Shown here in pieces: positions 6,328 through 14,519 of a stretch of 22,983 nt of DNA. The stretch comes from a bacterium UBA7470. Lineage in GTDB: Bacteria; Pseudomonadota; Gammaproteobacteria; Burkholderiales; Burkholderiaceae_C. The notes under the pieces were generated by a model. It worked only from the letters and a program-made list of their open reading frames with translations, had not been told where the DNA came from and ran no database searches. The stretch lies in NCBI GenBank assembly GCA_002479815.1, contig DLPA01000097.1, positions 2,214 to 25,196 on the forward strand. Reading direction: 5' to 3'. Every line of letters starts with the position of its first letter. Within the stretch, counting starts at the first letter, position 1. Made by a program: the position numbers and the translations under genes.

Positions 6328-7212
6328 ATGCCAATTTTGAGTGTAAATGCCAATACCCCTCATGCCTTGCGCGGCATTGTGGCGATGTTGCTGGCCATGG
6401 GCAGCTTTTCGATGATGGATGTGTCCTTGAAAGCCCTCAGTGCGCACTACCCGCCTTTACAAGTGGCTGCGCTAAGGGGGCTGACGGCGTGGCCCCTGGT
6501 GGTGTGTTACGTGTGGTACTTGGGGCAAGGGGCGCTGCTGTGGCGCGTACGCTGGCCGCTGCACTTGCTTCGGGGCGTGTTGGCTGTTTTGATGTTGTCC
6601 TTGTTTTCGTATGCCATGCAAACCTTGTCGCTCACGTCGGCCTATGTGTTGTTTTTTATTGCGCCCGTGTTGATCGCGTTGATCTCGGTTCCCATTTTGG
6701 GTGAAAAAATCGGGTGGGCCAGCAGTTTCGCCGTATTGCTGGGTTTTGGTGGCGTGCTGATTGCGTTGCAGCCTACTGCGGCGGTGTGGCAAGGCGGCTG
6801 GGCTTCTTTGGCGGTGCTCGCTGCGGCTGTTTGCTATACCATCTCCGCCATTGCAGGGCGTTTGCTTACGCGCACCGATGCACCGTCTGGGCTGGTTTTT
6901 TGGGTGACCACCGCTTTGGCTGTGGGTGCAGGAGCCTTGGCATGGCCAGAGTGGGTGAGCGTCAAGTCCAGCGATGGCCCTTGGTTGCTCTTGCTCGGCG
7001 TGACGGGCATGGTCGGGCAGGTTTGCATTGTGGAGGCTTTCCGTCATGGTCATGCAGCTGTGGTTGCACCGTTTGAGTACTCGGCACTGGCATGGAGTAT
7101 TTTGTTTGACGCCCTCATTTGGCAAACCTGGCCTCAGATCCATACACTTTGGGGTGCGCTGCTTGTGATAATTGGCGGTCTTATTTTGCTGTGCAGCCTT
7201 GGCAAGCCTTGA
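6328..7212 (+). CDS. EamA/DMT-family inner-membrane transporter
   Basis: A 294-residue protein made almost entirely of hydrophobic helices, about ten in number, arranged as two EamA-like halves (about residues 13-140 and 150-290). Typical signs are RGLTAWP after the second helix, a conserved-looking YAMQTLSLTSAYVLFFIAPV stretch, and the second-half AFRHGHAAVVAPFEYSALAW segment. The family exports or exchanges metabolites such as amino acids; the substrate cannot be told from sequence. The ATG at 6328 gives a standard-length protein, although the AAAGG beside it is too close to be an ideal ribosome site. The hybrid kinase starts 38 bases after its stop, so the genes may share a transcript. Confidence 0.88.
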   Translation: MPILSVNANTPHALRGIVAMLLAMGSFSMMDVSLKALSAHYPPLQVAALRGLTAWPLVVCYVWYLGQGALLWRVRWPLHLLRGVLAVLMLSLFSYAMQTLSLTSAYVLFFIAPVLIALISVPILGEKIGWASSFAVLLGFGGVLIALQPTAAVWQGGWASLAVLAAAVCYTISAIAGRLLTRTDAPSGLVFWVTTALAVGAGALAWPEWVSVKSSDGPWLLLLGVTGMVGQVCIVEAFRHGHAAVVAPFEYSALAWSILFDALIWQTWPQIHTLWGALLVIIGGLILLCSLGKP

Positions 7213-7250
7213 AAAAAGTTTCTAATATAGGCCTTACGCGACGAAACATT

Positions 7251-9992
7251 ATGACCATTGCGACCCACACAGATACTGCGACTTGGCTGGGCATTTTGGG
7301 GCAGCATACGATGCTCTTGTTGACCAATGCTCAAGGTCAGATTCTTAAGGCAAGTCCTGCATTCTGCCGTGCCAGTGGGTATGCCATGAGTGAACTGCAG
7401 CACTCAGAGTTGCCGTCCCTGCATGCACCCTCGTTTGGCGCAGAGTGGTGGAGCAAACTCTGGCGTATGGTCTCAGCGGGACGTGTGTGGCGAGGCCAAA
7501 TTTGCAACCTCAATAAAGCAGGGCAAACCTATTGGGTTGACGTACATGCCATGCCCGTCAGTTCACAAACTGGCCATATTGAAGGTGTCTTTTTACTAGA
7601 GGTGGACATCACCGCCTATCGACAACTGGAACAAGAACTCCGCCGAGGTAAAGAGGAGGCCGAAGCGGCTACCGCCGCCAAGGGCCAGTTCTTAGCGGCC
7701 ATGAGTCACGACATTCGTACCCCCATGAATGCCATTCTGGGGCTGTTAAAACTGCTTCAATCGACGGAGCTGAGCACAAGACAAAACGAATATGCAGTCA
7801 AGGCAGAGGGCGCTGCACGTTCTTTGCTGGGGTTGATCAACGATATTCTGGATTTTTCCAAGGTAGAGGCCGGCAAATTGGTACTCGACCCACAAGCGTT
7901 TCTGGTTGAGCGCTTGATGCGAGACTTATCGGTGATTTTGTCGGCCAATGTGGGGAAAAAACAGGTTGAACTTTTGTTTGACATTGACCCTGAATTGCCA
8001 CCAGCATTGGTGGCAGATGCCATGCGACTTCAGCAGGTACTGATCAATCTGGGTGGCAATGCCATCAAATTCACCGAGACTGGCGAGGTGGTGGTCAGTC
8101 TGCGTTTGATGGCGTATCAAGGCGACTGCGCGTTGGTGCGCTTTGCTGTGAGAGACACGGGCATCGGTGTGGCGCAAGAGAATGTCAAGCATATTTTTGA
8201 GCAGTTCTCTCAGGCCGAGCGCTCTACCACACGCCGCTTTGGGGGTACGGGTTTGGGGCTTGCCATCTGTCAGCATTTTGTCCATCTCATGGGGGGTACC
8301 ATTCAGGTGGAAAGCCGGTTGGGTGTTGGGAGCGAGTTTTTCTTTGAAATCTCCCTGCCTGTGGCAGAGGCTTCTGCGGTTGATGACAACTTGTTACTGC
8401 CCAATCTCAGTGACAACAAGTCCTTACGCGTGCTCTTGGTCGATGACAATTTGACTGCATTGCAATTATTGGCCGATATTTGTCGTTCGCTGGGGTGGGT
8501 GGTCGATGTGGCCAGCAGCGGTCATCAAGCCGTTGCCCTCTTAAACCGATCGGTGACACAGCAGAAGGCCTACGACTTGGCGATCGTCGACGACCAGATG
8601 CCAGGTATGAGCGGCTGGGAAACCGTGCGCTGCATACGTCAGCGTGAACTCCAGCCTCCGTGTCACTTGCTTTTGGTCACGGCGAATAATCACCAAAACT
8701 GGTTCGAACGCTCTACGGCAGAGCAGGCCTGGGTCAACGGCGTACTGACCAAGCCGGTGACAGCATCCACACTGTTTGACGCGGTGGTGCGATATCCAGA
8801 AAAAGGATTAGACCAACACCTGAAAGCCACCCGAGCCAGCAAGCCCAAACGCTTAATGGCGATGCGCTTGCTGGTGGTCGAAGACAATGCCATCAATCAA
8901 CAAGTTGCCTCTGAGTTGTTGACCGCAGAAGGTGCCAATGTGACGCTGGCCTCAGACGGGCAACAAGGCGTACAAGCTGTGTTGTCTGCCTCAAAAATGC
9001 CGTTTGATGCGGTGTTGATGGACATGGAAATGCCTGTCATGAATGGGATTACCGCCACTCGCGAACTGAGGCAGATTCACAAGCGGGACGACCTTGTCAT
9101 CATTGCCATGACCGCCAACGCCATGGAAAGCGACAAGCGTGCTTGTTTGGCTGCAGGCATGGATGCACACGTCAGCAAGCCTTTGGACATGGAGCAGTTG
9201 GTCCGTACCTTGTTGCAATACGCACCTAAAGACCTCGCTCGAAGGCAGGTTCACGCTGCACAGACCGTGCCGCTTGCCTCAACTCCTCAAGCGGTTGGGC
9301 AAGACAAGACAATGACATTTTCTTCTTCCAGTGTGTTGGATGTCAGGAAAGCCATTGAGCGTTTAGGTGGGGAGTCAGAGGTGTATTTCGAGTTGGTCGA
9401 ACCCTTCATAGAAGACTCCTCGCACCTCATGGCGCAACTCAAATTGACCGCTTCTCAGCAGCAGGGACAAGAGTTGGCGCGTCATCTGCATACGTTAAAG
9501 GGCATCGCTGCCACCATGGGGGCCGATGATTTGGCAGACCTTGCTCGGCAATTGGAGTCGGATGTGAAAACTCAGCTCACTCTTAGGGCCACCCCAGAGT
9601 TGAATCCCGACAAAATAGCCCAGCTCGAAGCGGGTTTAAGTGCCGTACACGATGCGCTCCATCAAGCCCTCGAACAACAAACAAAGACCACCTTGTCGAC
9701 TTCTGGAGCCAGTCCCGATCTGGACTCGCAGGCACGCCCACCCGATGCACTTTTGACGAAGTTAGAACTGGACGAGCAATTGCGCCAAGGACTGCAGCAC
9801 CTCGCCGACTTGCTGCGCAAAGCAGATTTAACGGCTCTGAGTTTGTACCGTGAGCTTCAACAGCACCACGCAGTCATATTGCAAACGCATGGCCACTTGT
9901 TGGCAGAGCTGATTTCCACATTTGACTTTGAACACGCAGCAACGCAATGCGATGCTTTGCTGAACAAACTTCCTCTCACAAGCAAGGCATGA
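7251..9992 (+). CDS. Soluble hybrid histidine kinase (PAS-HisKA-HATPase-REC-REC-HPt)
   Basis: A 913-residue multistep phosphorelay protein. Domains in order: PAS (about 10-125), HisKA with phospho-His H153 (MSHDIRTPMN), HATPase (about 255-370; NLGGNAIKF, DTGIG, GGTGLGL), receiver 1 (about 392-512; phospho-Asp D447, K501), receiver 2 (about 538-655; D591 in VLMDMEMP, K643), and HPt (about 695-800; H747 in RHLHTLKG). No transmembrane helix or signal peptide is visible, so it should sense a cytoplasmic signal through PAS. About 110 residues follow the HPt and are not assigned. I took the ATG at 7251 because the PAS fold begins right after it; in-frame sequence further upstream overlaps the transporter gene. 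The next gene starts within its stop codon (ATGA). Confidence 0.93.
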   Translation: MTIATHTDTATWLGILGQHTMLLLTNAQGQILKASPAFCRASGYAMSELQHSELPSLHAPSFGAEWWSKLWRMVSAGRVWRGQICNLNKAGQTYWVDVHAMPVSSQTGHIEGVFLLEVDITAYRQLEQELRRGKEEAEAATAAKGQFLAAMSHDIRTPMNAILGLLKLLQSTELSTRQNEYAVKAEGAARSLLGLINDILDFSKVEAGKLVLDPQAFLVERLMRDLSVILSANVGKKQVELLFDIDPELPPALVADAMRLQQVLINLGGNAIKFTETGEVVVSLRLMAYQGDCALVRFAVRDTGIGVAQENVKHIFEQFSQAERSTTRRFGGTGLGLAICQHFVHLMGGTIQVESRLGVGSEFFFEISLPVAEASAVDDNLLLPNLSDNKSLRVLLVDDNLTALQLLADICRSLGWVVDVASSGHQAVALLNRSVTQQKAYDLAIVDDQMPGMSGWETVRCIRQRELQPPCHLLLVTANNHQNWFERSTAEQAWVNGVLTKPVTASTLFDAVVRYPEKGLDQHLKATRASKPKRLMAMRLLVVEDNAINQQVASELLTAEGANVTLASDGQQGVQAVLSASKMPFDAVLMDMEMPVMNGITATRELRQIHKRDDLVIIAMTANAMESDKRACLAAGMDAHVSKPLDMEQLVRTLLQYAPKDLARRQVHAAQTVPLASTPQAVGQDKTMTFSSSSVLDVRKAIERLGGESEVYFELVEPFIEDSSHLMAQLKLTASQQQGQELARHLHTLKGIAATMGADDLADLARQLESDVKTQLTLRATPELNPDKIAQLEAGLSAVHDALHQALEQQTKTTLSTSGASPDLDSQARPPDALLTKLELDEQLRQGLQHLADLLRKADLTALSLYRELQQHHAVILQTHGHLLAELISTFDFEHAATQCDALLNKLPLTSKA

Positions 9993-10924
9993 TGATGGCG
10001 CACTTGATCTCTCAATGGCGAGACGCAGAGAAACCGAAATTATTGCTGGTTGACAATCAGGCCGAACATATCGAACCCTTGTATCGCCTTTTCAGGCGAA
10101 CTGCACATCTGTTTTTGGCGCATCGTGCAGAGCAGGCGCTGCCCATGTGCGAGCAACAAAAGCCAGATGTCGTGCTGGTGAACTTGAACGCAAACTCCCC
10201 CATGAATGGGTTACAAATTTGCCGCGATTTAAGTGCCTCTTTTCCTGAGGTGAAAGTCGTGGCATTGACCGCTCAGGCGCAGCGCCAGCAAGAGATACTG
10301 GCATTGAAAGCGGGTGCCGCAGACTGTATTTCCTCTCCCCTGAACCCCATGCTTGTCAGAACCAGGGTGGCGACACAGTTGCTGATTCAAGCGCAGTTTC
10401 AATGGCTAAGAGAAGCCGGTCATACCGAGTTGGTACCCGAGGTTTTCCATCAAAAACGGTTTGAAACACAATTCAAAACAGAATGGCAGCGTGCCGTACG
10501 CAACGGTCAGGCACTGACCTTATTGTTGGTGGGCATCGACCATTTGGAAGCCATTTCTCAGGAAGGACAAGTCGTCAGCGATGTTGTCAACACCCTAGGC
10601 TCGTGGCTGCGTCAGCAGTTCAAACGTCCAGGCGACTTGGTTTGTCGCTATAAGACGGAGCGCTTTGCTTGTTTACTGCCAGATACCCCTTGGCAGCAAA
10701 GCATGGCACTGGCTCGTCAAATCGAACATCGCGCGCGCGATGCGTTTTTGCTGCCCCCTCAACTCAAAGCAGCAGCAAGTCCTTTGACACTCAGCATAGG
10801 CATTGCCACCCGCACTCATGAGAGTCAAGGCAATATGAACAGCCTGCTGGCCTTGGCGCAGGCTCGCTTATCAGAAGCACAAGCCAAAGGCCGAGGCCAA
10901 GTCAGTGGGGTGTCGATGCCGTAG
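9989..10924 (+). CDS. Degenerate receiver-GGDEF protein, likely non-catalytic effector
   Basis: A 311-residue protein with an N-terminal receiver-like domain (about 17-130) and a C-terminal GGDEF-like domain (about 160-305). The receiver has N65 where the phospho-Asp should be and S116 in place of the conserved Lys, so ordinary phosphorylation is unlikely. The GGDEF motif reads KTERF (222-226), which should abolish diguanylate cyclase activity, yet RPGD (213-216) sits exactly five residues before it, where the c-di-GMP inhibitory site (RxxD) belongs. The family-typical LTLSIGIA strand is present. Its start overlaps the hybrid kinase stop; ATG codons at 9989, 9992 and 9995 are all possible, and AAGG best suits 9992 or 9995. 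Its 3' end overlaps the convergent psd gene by 23 bp. Role inferred: output or adaptor protein of the preceding kinase. Confidence 0.87.
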   Translation: MMMAHLISQWRDAEKPKLLLVDNQAEHIEPLYRLFRRTAHLFLAHRAEQALPMCEQQKPDVVLVNLNANSPMNGLQICRDLSASFPEVKVVALTAQAQRQQEILALKAGAADCISSPLNPMLVRTRVATQLLIQAQFQWLREAGHTELVPEVFHQKRFETQFKTEWQRAVRNGQALTLLLVGIDHLEAISQEGQVVSDVVNTLGSWLRQQFKRPGDLVCRYKTERFACLLPDTPWQQSMALARQIEHRARDAFLLPPQLKAAASPLTLSIGIATRTHESQGNMNSLLALAQARLSEAQAKGRGQVSGVSMP

Positions 10925-11801
10925 CGGTATGCAAAGCGGAGGCGGGAGTTTGCGTTGCCATGACCTCGCCCAGACGCACACTTCTCCCACTTGTCCAAGC
11001 GGCATGAAAAGACAAGTCTTGCTGAGGCCACAGCAGCACCACGGTGGAGCCTAACAAAAAGCGCCCCATTTCATCCCCTTGCTTTAAGTTCACAGGCGCA
11101 TGAGGTGCATCTGCGCCATAGTGCCATGTTTCTACATGGCGGCGACGCGGTGGGTTGATCATGCCATGCCATACCGTTGCCATGCTGCCTACAATGGTCG
11201 CCCCCACAAGTACCAAGGCCATAGGGCCGTGTGGAGTTTGGAACATACAAACCACACGCTCATTACGCGCAAACAAACCGGGAACACCACGGGCAGTGGC
11301 GGGGTTGACTGAGAACAAATCCCCGGGTACATAAATCATGCGCTCTAGCGTTCCATCGCAAGGCATATGAATGCGGTGGTAGTCCCTTGGACTTAAATAG
11401 ATGGTGGCAAAGTGTCCGTTGGCAAACTGGCCGGCTAAGTGGGCATCGCCACCAAGCAACGCGGTGGTGCTGTACCGATGGCCTTTGGCCTGAAAAATCT
11501 GATCTCCAGAAATAGGGCCTATTTGACTGATGGCCCCGTCAACTGGACAAATCCAAGGCGCTGAAGCAAGAGGCCTTGCACCGGCTTTAAGGGGACGAGT
11601 AAAAAACGCATTGAATGTGCTGTATTTGGTGATGTCAGGTTCAGCCGCTTCATCCATATTCACCTGATAACGCTGCACAAACCAAGCAATCGCCCGTGTG
11701 GTGGATGCACCCGCTTCGGCACGGGCCAAACGCCCCATCAACTGGGTCAAACTTTGTTTTGGGAGTAGGTATTGGGGCTTAACAGCCCAGAAATCAGACA
11801 C
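10902..11801 (-). CDS. psd: Phosphatidylserine decarboxylase proenzyme
   Basis: A 299-residue protein that converts phosphatidylserine to phosphatidylethanolamine at the inner membrane. The self-cleavage site LGST is at 250-253; cleavage between G251 and S252 makes the pyruvoyl group. The other triad members are visible as D88 (PVDGAISQIG) and H145 (YLSPRDYHRIHMP). I chose the GTG at 11801 because the translation VSDFWAVKPQYLLPK matches how bacterial Psd proteins begin, and AGAGGAA lies about 8 bases upstream. The tail after the last conserved segment (RLGEVMA) is a short Thr/Ala-rich extension. The gene is convergent with, and overlaps by 23 bp, the REC-GGDEF gene, and is divergent from the ABC transporter genes. 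Confidence 0.95.
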   Translation of the reverse strand: MSDFWAVKPQYLLPKQSLTQLMGRLARAEAGASTTRAIAWFVQRYQVNMDEAAEPDITKYSTFNAFFTRPLKAGARPLASAPWICPVDGAISQIGPISGDQIFQAKGHRYSTTALLGGDAHLAGQFANGHFATIYLSPRDYHRIHMPCDGTLERMIYVPGDLFSVNPATARGVPGLFARNERVVCMFQTPHGPMALVLVGATIVGSMATVWHGMINPPRRRHVETWHYGADAPHAPVNLKQGDEMGRFLLGSTVVLLWPQQDLSFHAAWTSGRSVRLGEVMATQTPASALHTATASTPH

Positions 11802-11929
11802 GAAAGGTTCCTCTTCATACGTAGACACAAGGGATGTGCATGGGTGCTCAGGGCTTGCATCATGGCACGGTTTTAAGGCCGTTCGTGGAGTCAGAACCTC
11901 ATTTCTACCGAACAAGGTATAAACCCAGT

Positions 11930-12922
11930 ATGTCGAATATTCGTTCTATGTCTTCAGTTGTACCTGCGCTTCCCGTGTTTCAGGTGGACGAATTGCACAA
12001 GCGCTATGGCACACACCATGCCGTCAATGGCATGTCATTTGAGATACACGCTGGAGAATGCCTAGGCGTGATCGGCCCCAATGGTGCAGGAAAAACCACA
12101 AGTTTACGAATGTGCCTAGGACTGACCGCGCCAGATTCGGGACAGGTGCGATTCAATGCCCACCTGGACTCCACGTCAGCACAAACACCGCAATGGCTGC
12201 AGATGCCCCAAGATGCGTTGGCGATCAAGTCGCGTTTGGGGGTGGTCAGTCAGTTTGACACCCTAGACCCAGACTTCACTTGCGCTGAAAACCTTAGGGT
12301 GTATGGACGTTACTTTGGTTTGAGCAAACCGATATTAGATGAGCGCATTCCACGTTTATTGGAATTTGCCGCCTTAAGCCACAAAGCGCAAGCCAAGCCC
12401 GGGGAACTGTCTGGCGGCATGAAACGACGCTTGAGTTTGGCGAGGGCGCTGGTCAATGAGCCAGCCTTGTTGCTGCTGGATGAACCCACAACAGGCTTAG
12501 ACCCTCAGGCCCGGCATTTGATGTGGGAGAGACTACAACGACTTTTGCAACAGGGGACATCGATTTTGTTGACCACCCACTTTATGGATGAGGCCGAGCG
12601 CTTATGTCACCGACTCTTGGTCATCGACCACGGTCGTCCTATTGCCCAAGGTCGTCCGCGTGAACTCATCGCCCAACACCTAGAGCCTGATGTGGTGGAA
12701 GTGTATGGTCAAAATGCCTTGGGTTTACCCCACACCCCCTTGGCACAACTGGCCTCACGAGTCGAGGTGAGCGGCGAAACCGTGTTCTTTTATACCGCGC
12801 AAGCTGGCCCTTTGCTCCAAGCCCTACAGGCTTACGAGGGCCTAAGAAGCCTGCATCGTCCAGCGAATTTGGAAGATTTGTTTTTGAAACTCACTGGAAG
12901 ACAAATCCGTGAAGAGGGGTAA
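11930..12922 (+). CDS. ABC transporter ATPase, NodI/ABC-2 type
   Basis: A 330-residue ATPase with Walker A GPNGAGKT (49-56), Q-loop Q108, signature LSGGMKRR (about 160-167), Walker B LLLLDEP (about 180-186) and H-loop H217 (TTHFMDE). Length and the C-terminal extension of about 90 residues resemble NodI, the ATPase of the lipochitooligosaccharide exporter, and its many non-symbiotic relatives in betaproteobacteria. The permease gene follows 35 bases later. The ATG at 11930 has a distant AAGG; a second ATG at 11948 is possible. The substrate is unknown and there is no nodulation context here, so I do not assign nodI. Confidence 0.9.
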   Translation: MSNIRSMSSVVPALPVFQVDELHKRYGTHHAVNGMSFEIHAGECLGVIGPNGAGKTTSLRMCLGLTAPDSGQVRFNAHLDSTSAQTPQWLQMPQDALAIKSRLGVVSQFDTLDPDFTCAENLRVYGRYFGLSKPILDERIPRLLEFAALSHKAQAKPGELSGGMKRRLSLARALVNEPALLLLDEPTTGLDPQARHLMWERLQRLLQQGTSILLTTHFMDEAERLCHRLLVIDHGRPIAQGRPRELIAQHLEPDVVEVYGQNALGLPHTPLAQLASRVEVSGETVFFYTAQAGPLLQALQAYEGLRSLHRPANLEDLFLKLTGRQIREEG

Positions 12923-12957
12923 TGTCGATCTTCATGTCCTCACTGGATTGAATCTTC

Positions 12958-13803
12958 ATGCCAGACGAAAGCCATACCATGCAAAGTGACCCTGCACACC
13001 ATCCCCCATCGCCCTCTTTTTGGGAGCCTCCCCGGGTGTCTTGGCGCTGGTGGCCCGTCTGGTTGCGTCACTTATTGGTATGGCGGAAGTTGGCTATTCC
13101 CAGCTTGGTGGGCAATATTGCAGAGCCTTTGATGTGGCTGGTCGCATTTGGTTATGGTTTGGGCGCACTGGTGGGCACGGTAGAGCTGCAAGGTGAGCGC
13201 GTGCCTTATATTTTGTTTTTAGCCAGTGGCAGCATTTGCATGAGTGCCATGAACGCCGCCAGCTTTGAGGCCTTGTATTCAGCCTTTTCCAGAATGCACG
13301 TTCAAAAAACATGGGACGGCATTTTGAATGCACCAGTTCGCTTGGACGATATTGTGTTGGCTGAGATGTTATGGGCTGCTTTTAAGTCGCTGTTCACCAT
13401 CTCTGCCATTCTGGGGGTGATGTTGGCCCTAGGTATCAGCCACAGTCCAAAACTCTTGTTGGCATGGCCCATACTGGCCCTTGTGGGTATTACCTTTAGT
13501 TCTTTGGCCTTGGTATTCAACGCGCTGGCCAAAGGCTATGACTTTTTCACCTATTACTTCACGTTGGGACTAACCCCCATGATGTTTTTAAGTGGCGTGT
13601 TTTTCCCTTTAGAGCAATTGCCAAATGCCGTGCGTTGGTTCTCCGAAATACTCCCTTTATCCCATGCCATCGCCTTGATTCGCCCATTGTTTATGGATCG
13701 TTGGCCTGAAAATACAGCCATACATTTGCTTGTGTTGTTGGGCTACGCTGCCATCGGCTTTTGGATTGCTTTGGCTTTGACACGTAAACGCTTCGCTGCA
13801 TGA
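12958..13803 (+). CDS. ABC-2 type permease, NodJ-like
   Basis: A 281-residue membrane protein with a proline-rich hydrophilic N-terminus (about 1-40) and about six hydrophobic helices. The sequence LASGSICMSAMNAASFEALYS and the late motif FLSGVFFPLEQLP are typical of NodJ-like ABC-2 permeases. It presumably forms a transporter with the ATPase just upstream. No strong ribosome site precedes the ATG at 12958; the ATG at 12976 is an alternative that would remove six residues of the hydrophilic tail. The transported compound is unknown. Confidence 0.9.
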   Translation: MPDESHTMQSDPAHHPPSPSFWEPPRVSWRWWPVWLRHLLVWRKLAIPSLVGNIAEPLMWLVAFGYGLGALVGTVELQGERVPYILFLASGSICMSAMNAASFEALYSAFSRMHVQKTWDGILNAPVRLDDIVLAEMLWAAFKSLFTISAILGVMLALGISHSPKLLLAWPILALVGITFSSLALVFNALAKGYDFFTYYFTLGLTPMMFLSGVFFPLEQLPNAVRWFSEILPLSHAIALIRPLFMDRWPENTAIHLLVLLGYAAIGFWIALALTRKRFAA

Positions 13804-13818
13804 GTCTTCCCATGAGGC

Positions 13819-13848
13819 TTGGATTAAGATAAACTGTGTTTATAAACA
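13819..13848 (+). promoter_or_regulatory. Possible promoter overlapped by a 12-bp palindrome
   Basis: TTGGAT (13819-13824) and TATAAA (13841-13846) are 16 bases apart, a reasonable sigma-70 arrangement, just upstream of the zinc-ribbon gene. The -10 box lies within the perfect palindrome TGTTTATAAACA (13837-13848), which could be a repressor site. The evidence is by eye only; the -35 match is weak. Confidence 0.35.
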
Positions 13849-13863
13849 GTATTTGAGGTGTGT

Positions 13864-14172
13864 ATGTACAGCCATTTGTCCTCGTCATGTCATATTCAAG
13901 CCAGTCGAGTCTTGCCTTCATTACCGGTGGCACCAGAAATTTCATTTAAAACCAGTCGTGTACTGCAAGCGCATGCGGCTGCAGCGCAAGCTTTCTCGCC
14001 GCGCCAAACTCGAGCGCGTAACTCCTGCTTCCATTGTGGCGCTACTTCTTATCGTTCTGTGGTTGAGCGCGACAGTACGGGGACCATGCGTTCTTCGGGT
14101 CGCTATCAGTGTGTGCAGTGCCGGCGCGTATTTACAGACATCAGGCAGTGGCGTGAGGGGTTGTGCAAGTAG
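13864..14172 (+). CDS. Small zinc-ribbon-like protein of unknown function
   Basis: A 102-residue protein whose C-terminal half has two CxxC knuckles, C55/C58 (CFHCGATSY) and C83/C86 (YQCVQCRRVF), 24 residues apart, followed by a basic/aromatic tail (FTDIRQWREG). This is the layout of a zinc ribbon, often found in small nucleic-acid-binding or assembly proteins. The N-terminal half (1-50) is low in recognisable features and Ala/Ser-rich. The ATG at 13864 has GAGG five bases upstream and a possible promoter just before. I do not recognise a named family; a DNA- or RNA-related role is only suggested by the ribbon. It lies between the ABC permease and the AraC-GGDEF-EAL gene. Confidence 0.65.
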   Translation: MYSHLSSSCHIQASRVLPSLPVAPEISFKTSRVLQAHAAAAQAFSPRQTRARNSCFHCGATSYRSVVERDSTGTMRSSGRYQCVQCRRVFTDIRQWREGLCK

Positions 14173-14519
14173 TATTTGGCAGGAGGGAAATGCTGTACCG
14201 CCTGGTGGTACATCGGCCACTTTTTAGAGTTGACATAAAAATTAGTATTTACCCTAGGAATTCAATTCTATCTCCAATCCGTTTCGTGTTTTCAGCCGCG
14301 TAACAATTGATGCGGCAGGCGCCGTGGCGCTCGATTAAAAAGAGAATGGCCAATAAATATATGGATTTCGTAAAACTGTGCTGAAATTCCTTTGAGTTTG
14401 ACCTCTAGAATGTGATGCAGGGGATATGTTGAGTAAAAACACTCGCTTTGATTCCCAAGTCGTCCGTTTGTTTGCAGACAGTCGTGAGCACACGTTTTGC
14501 TTCATCCTTTTACAACGCC
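14173..14519. other. Intergenic stretch before the AraC-GGDEF-EAL gene
   Basis: About 350 AT-rich bases. Seen in it: a small inverted repeat GCGCCGTGGCGC (14319-14330) in a GC-rich island followed by TTAAAA, possibly a weak terminator for the zinc-ribbon gene. There is a TTGACA at 14230 without a good -10 partner. AGGGG is placed before an ATG at 14426 that opens a frame different from the downstream gene. That frame runs on to 14737 over the true gene and its translation has no visible family features. Confidence 0.4.

Noticed and set aside
6472..7143. 223-residue minus-strand open frame opposite the EamA transporter
   Set aside because: Its translation is rich in His, Gln and Arg and low in order, as expected for the complement of a membrane-protein gene.
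11930..13803. True nodulation genes nodI and nodJ
   Set aside because: There are no other nodulation genes, and NodIJ-like transporters are common in non-symbiotic betaproteobacteria.
14230..14258. TTGACA as a promoter -35 box before the AraC fusion
   Set aside because: At 16-18 bases downstream there is only CCTAGG-like sequence, so no acceptable -10 box.
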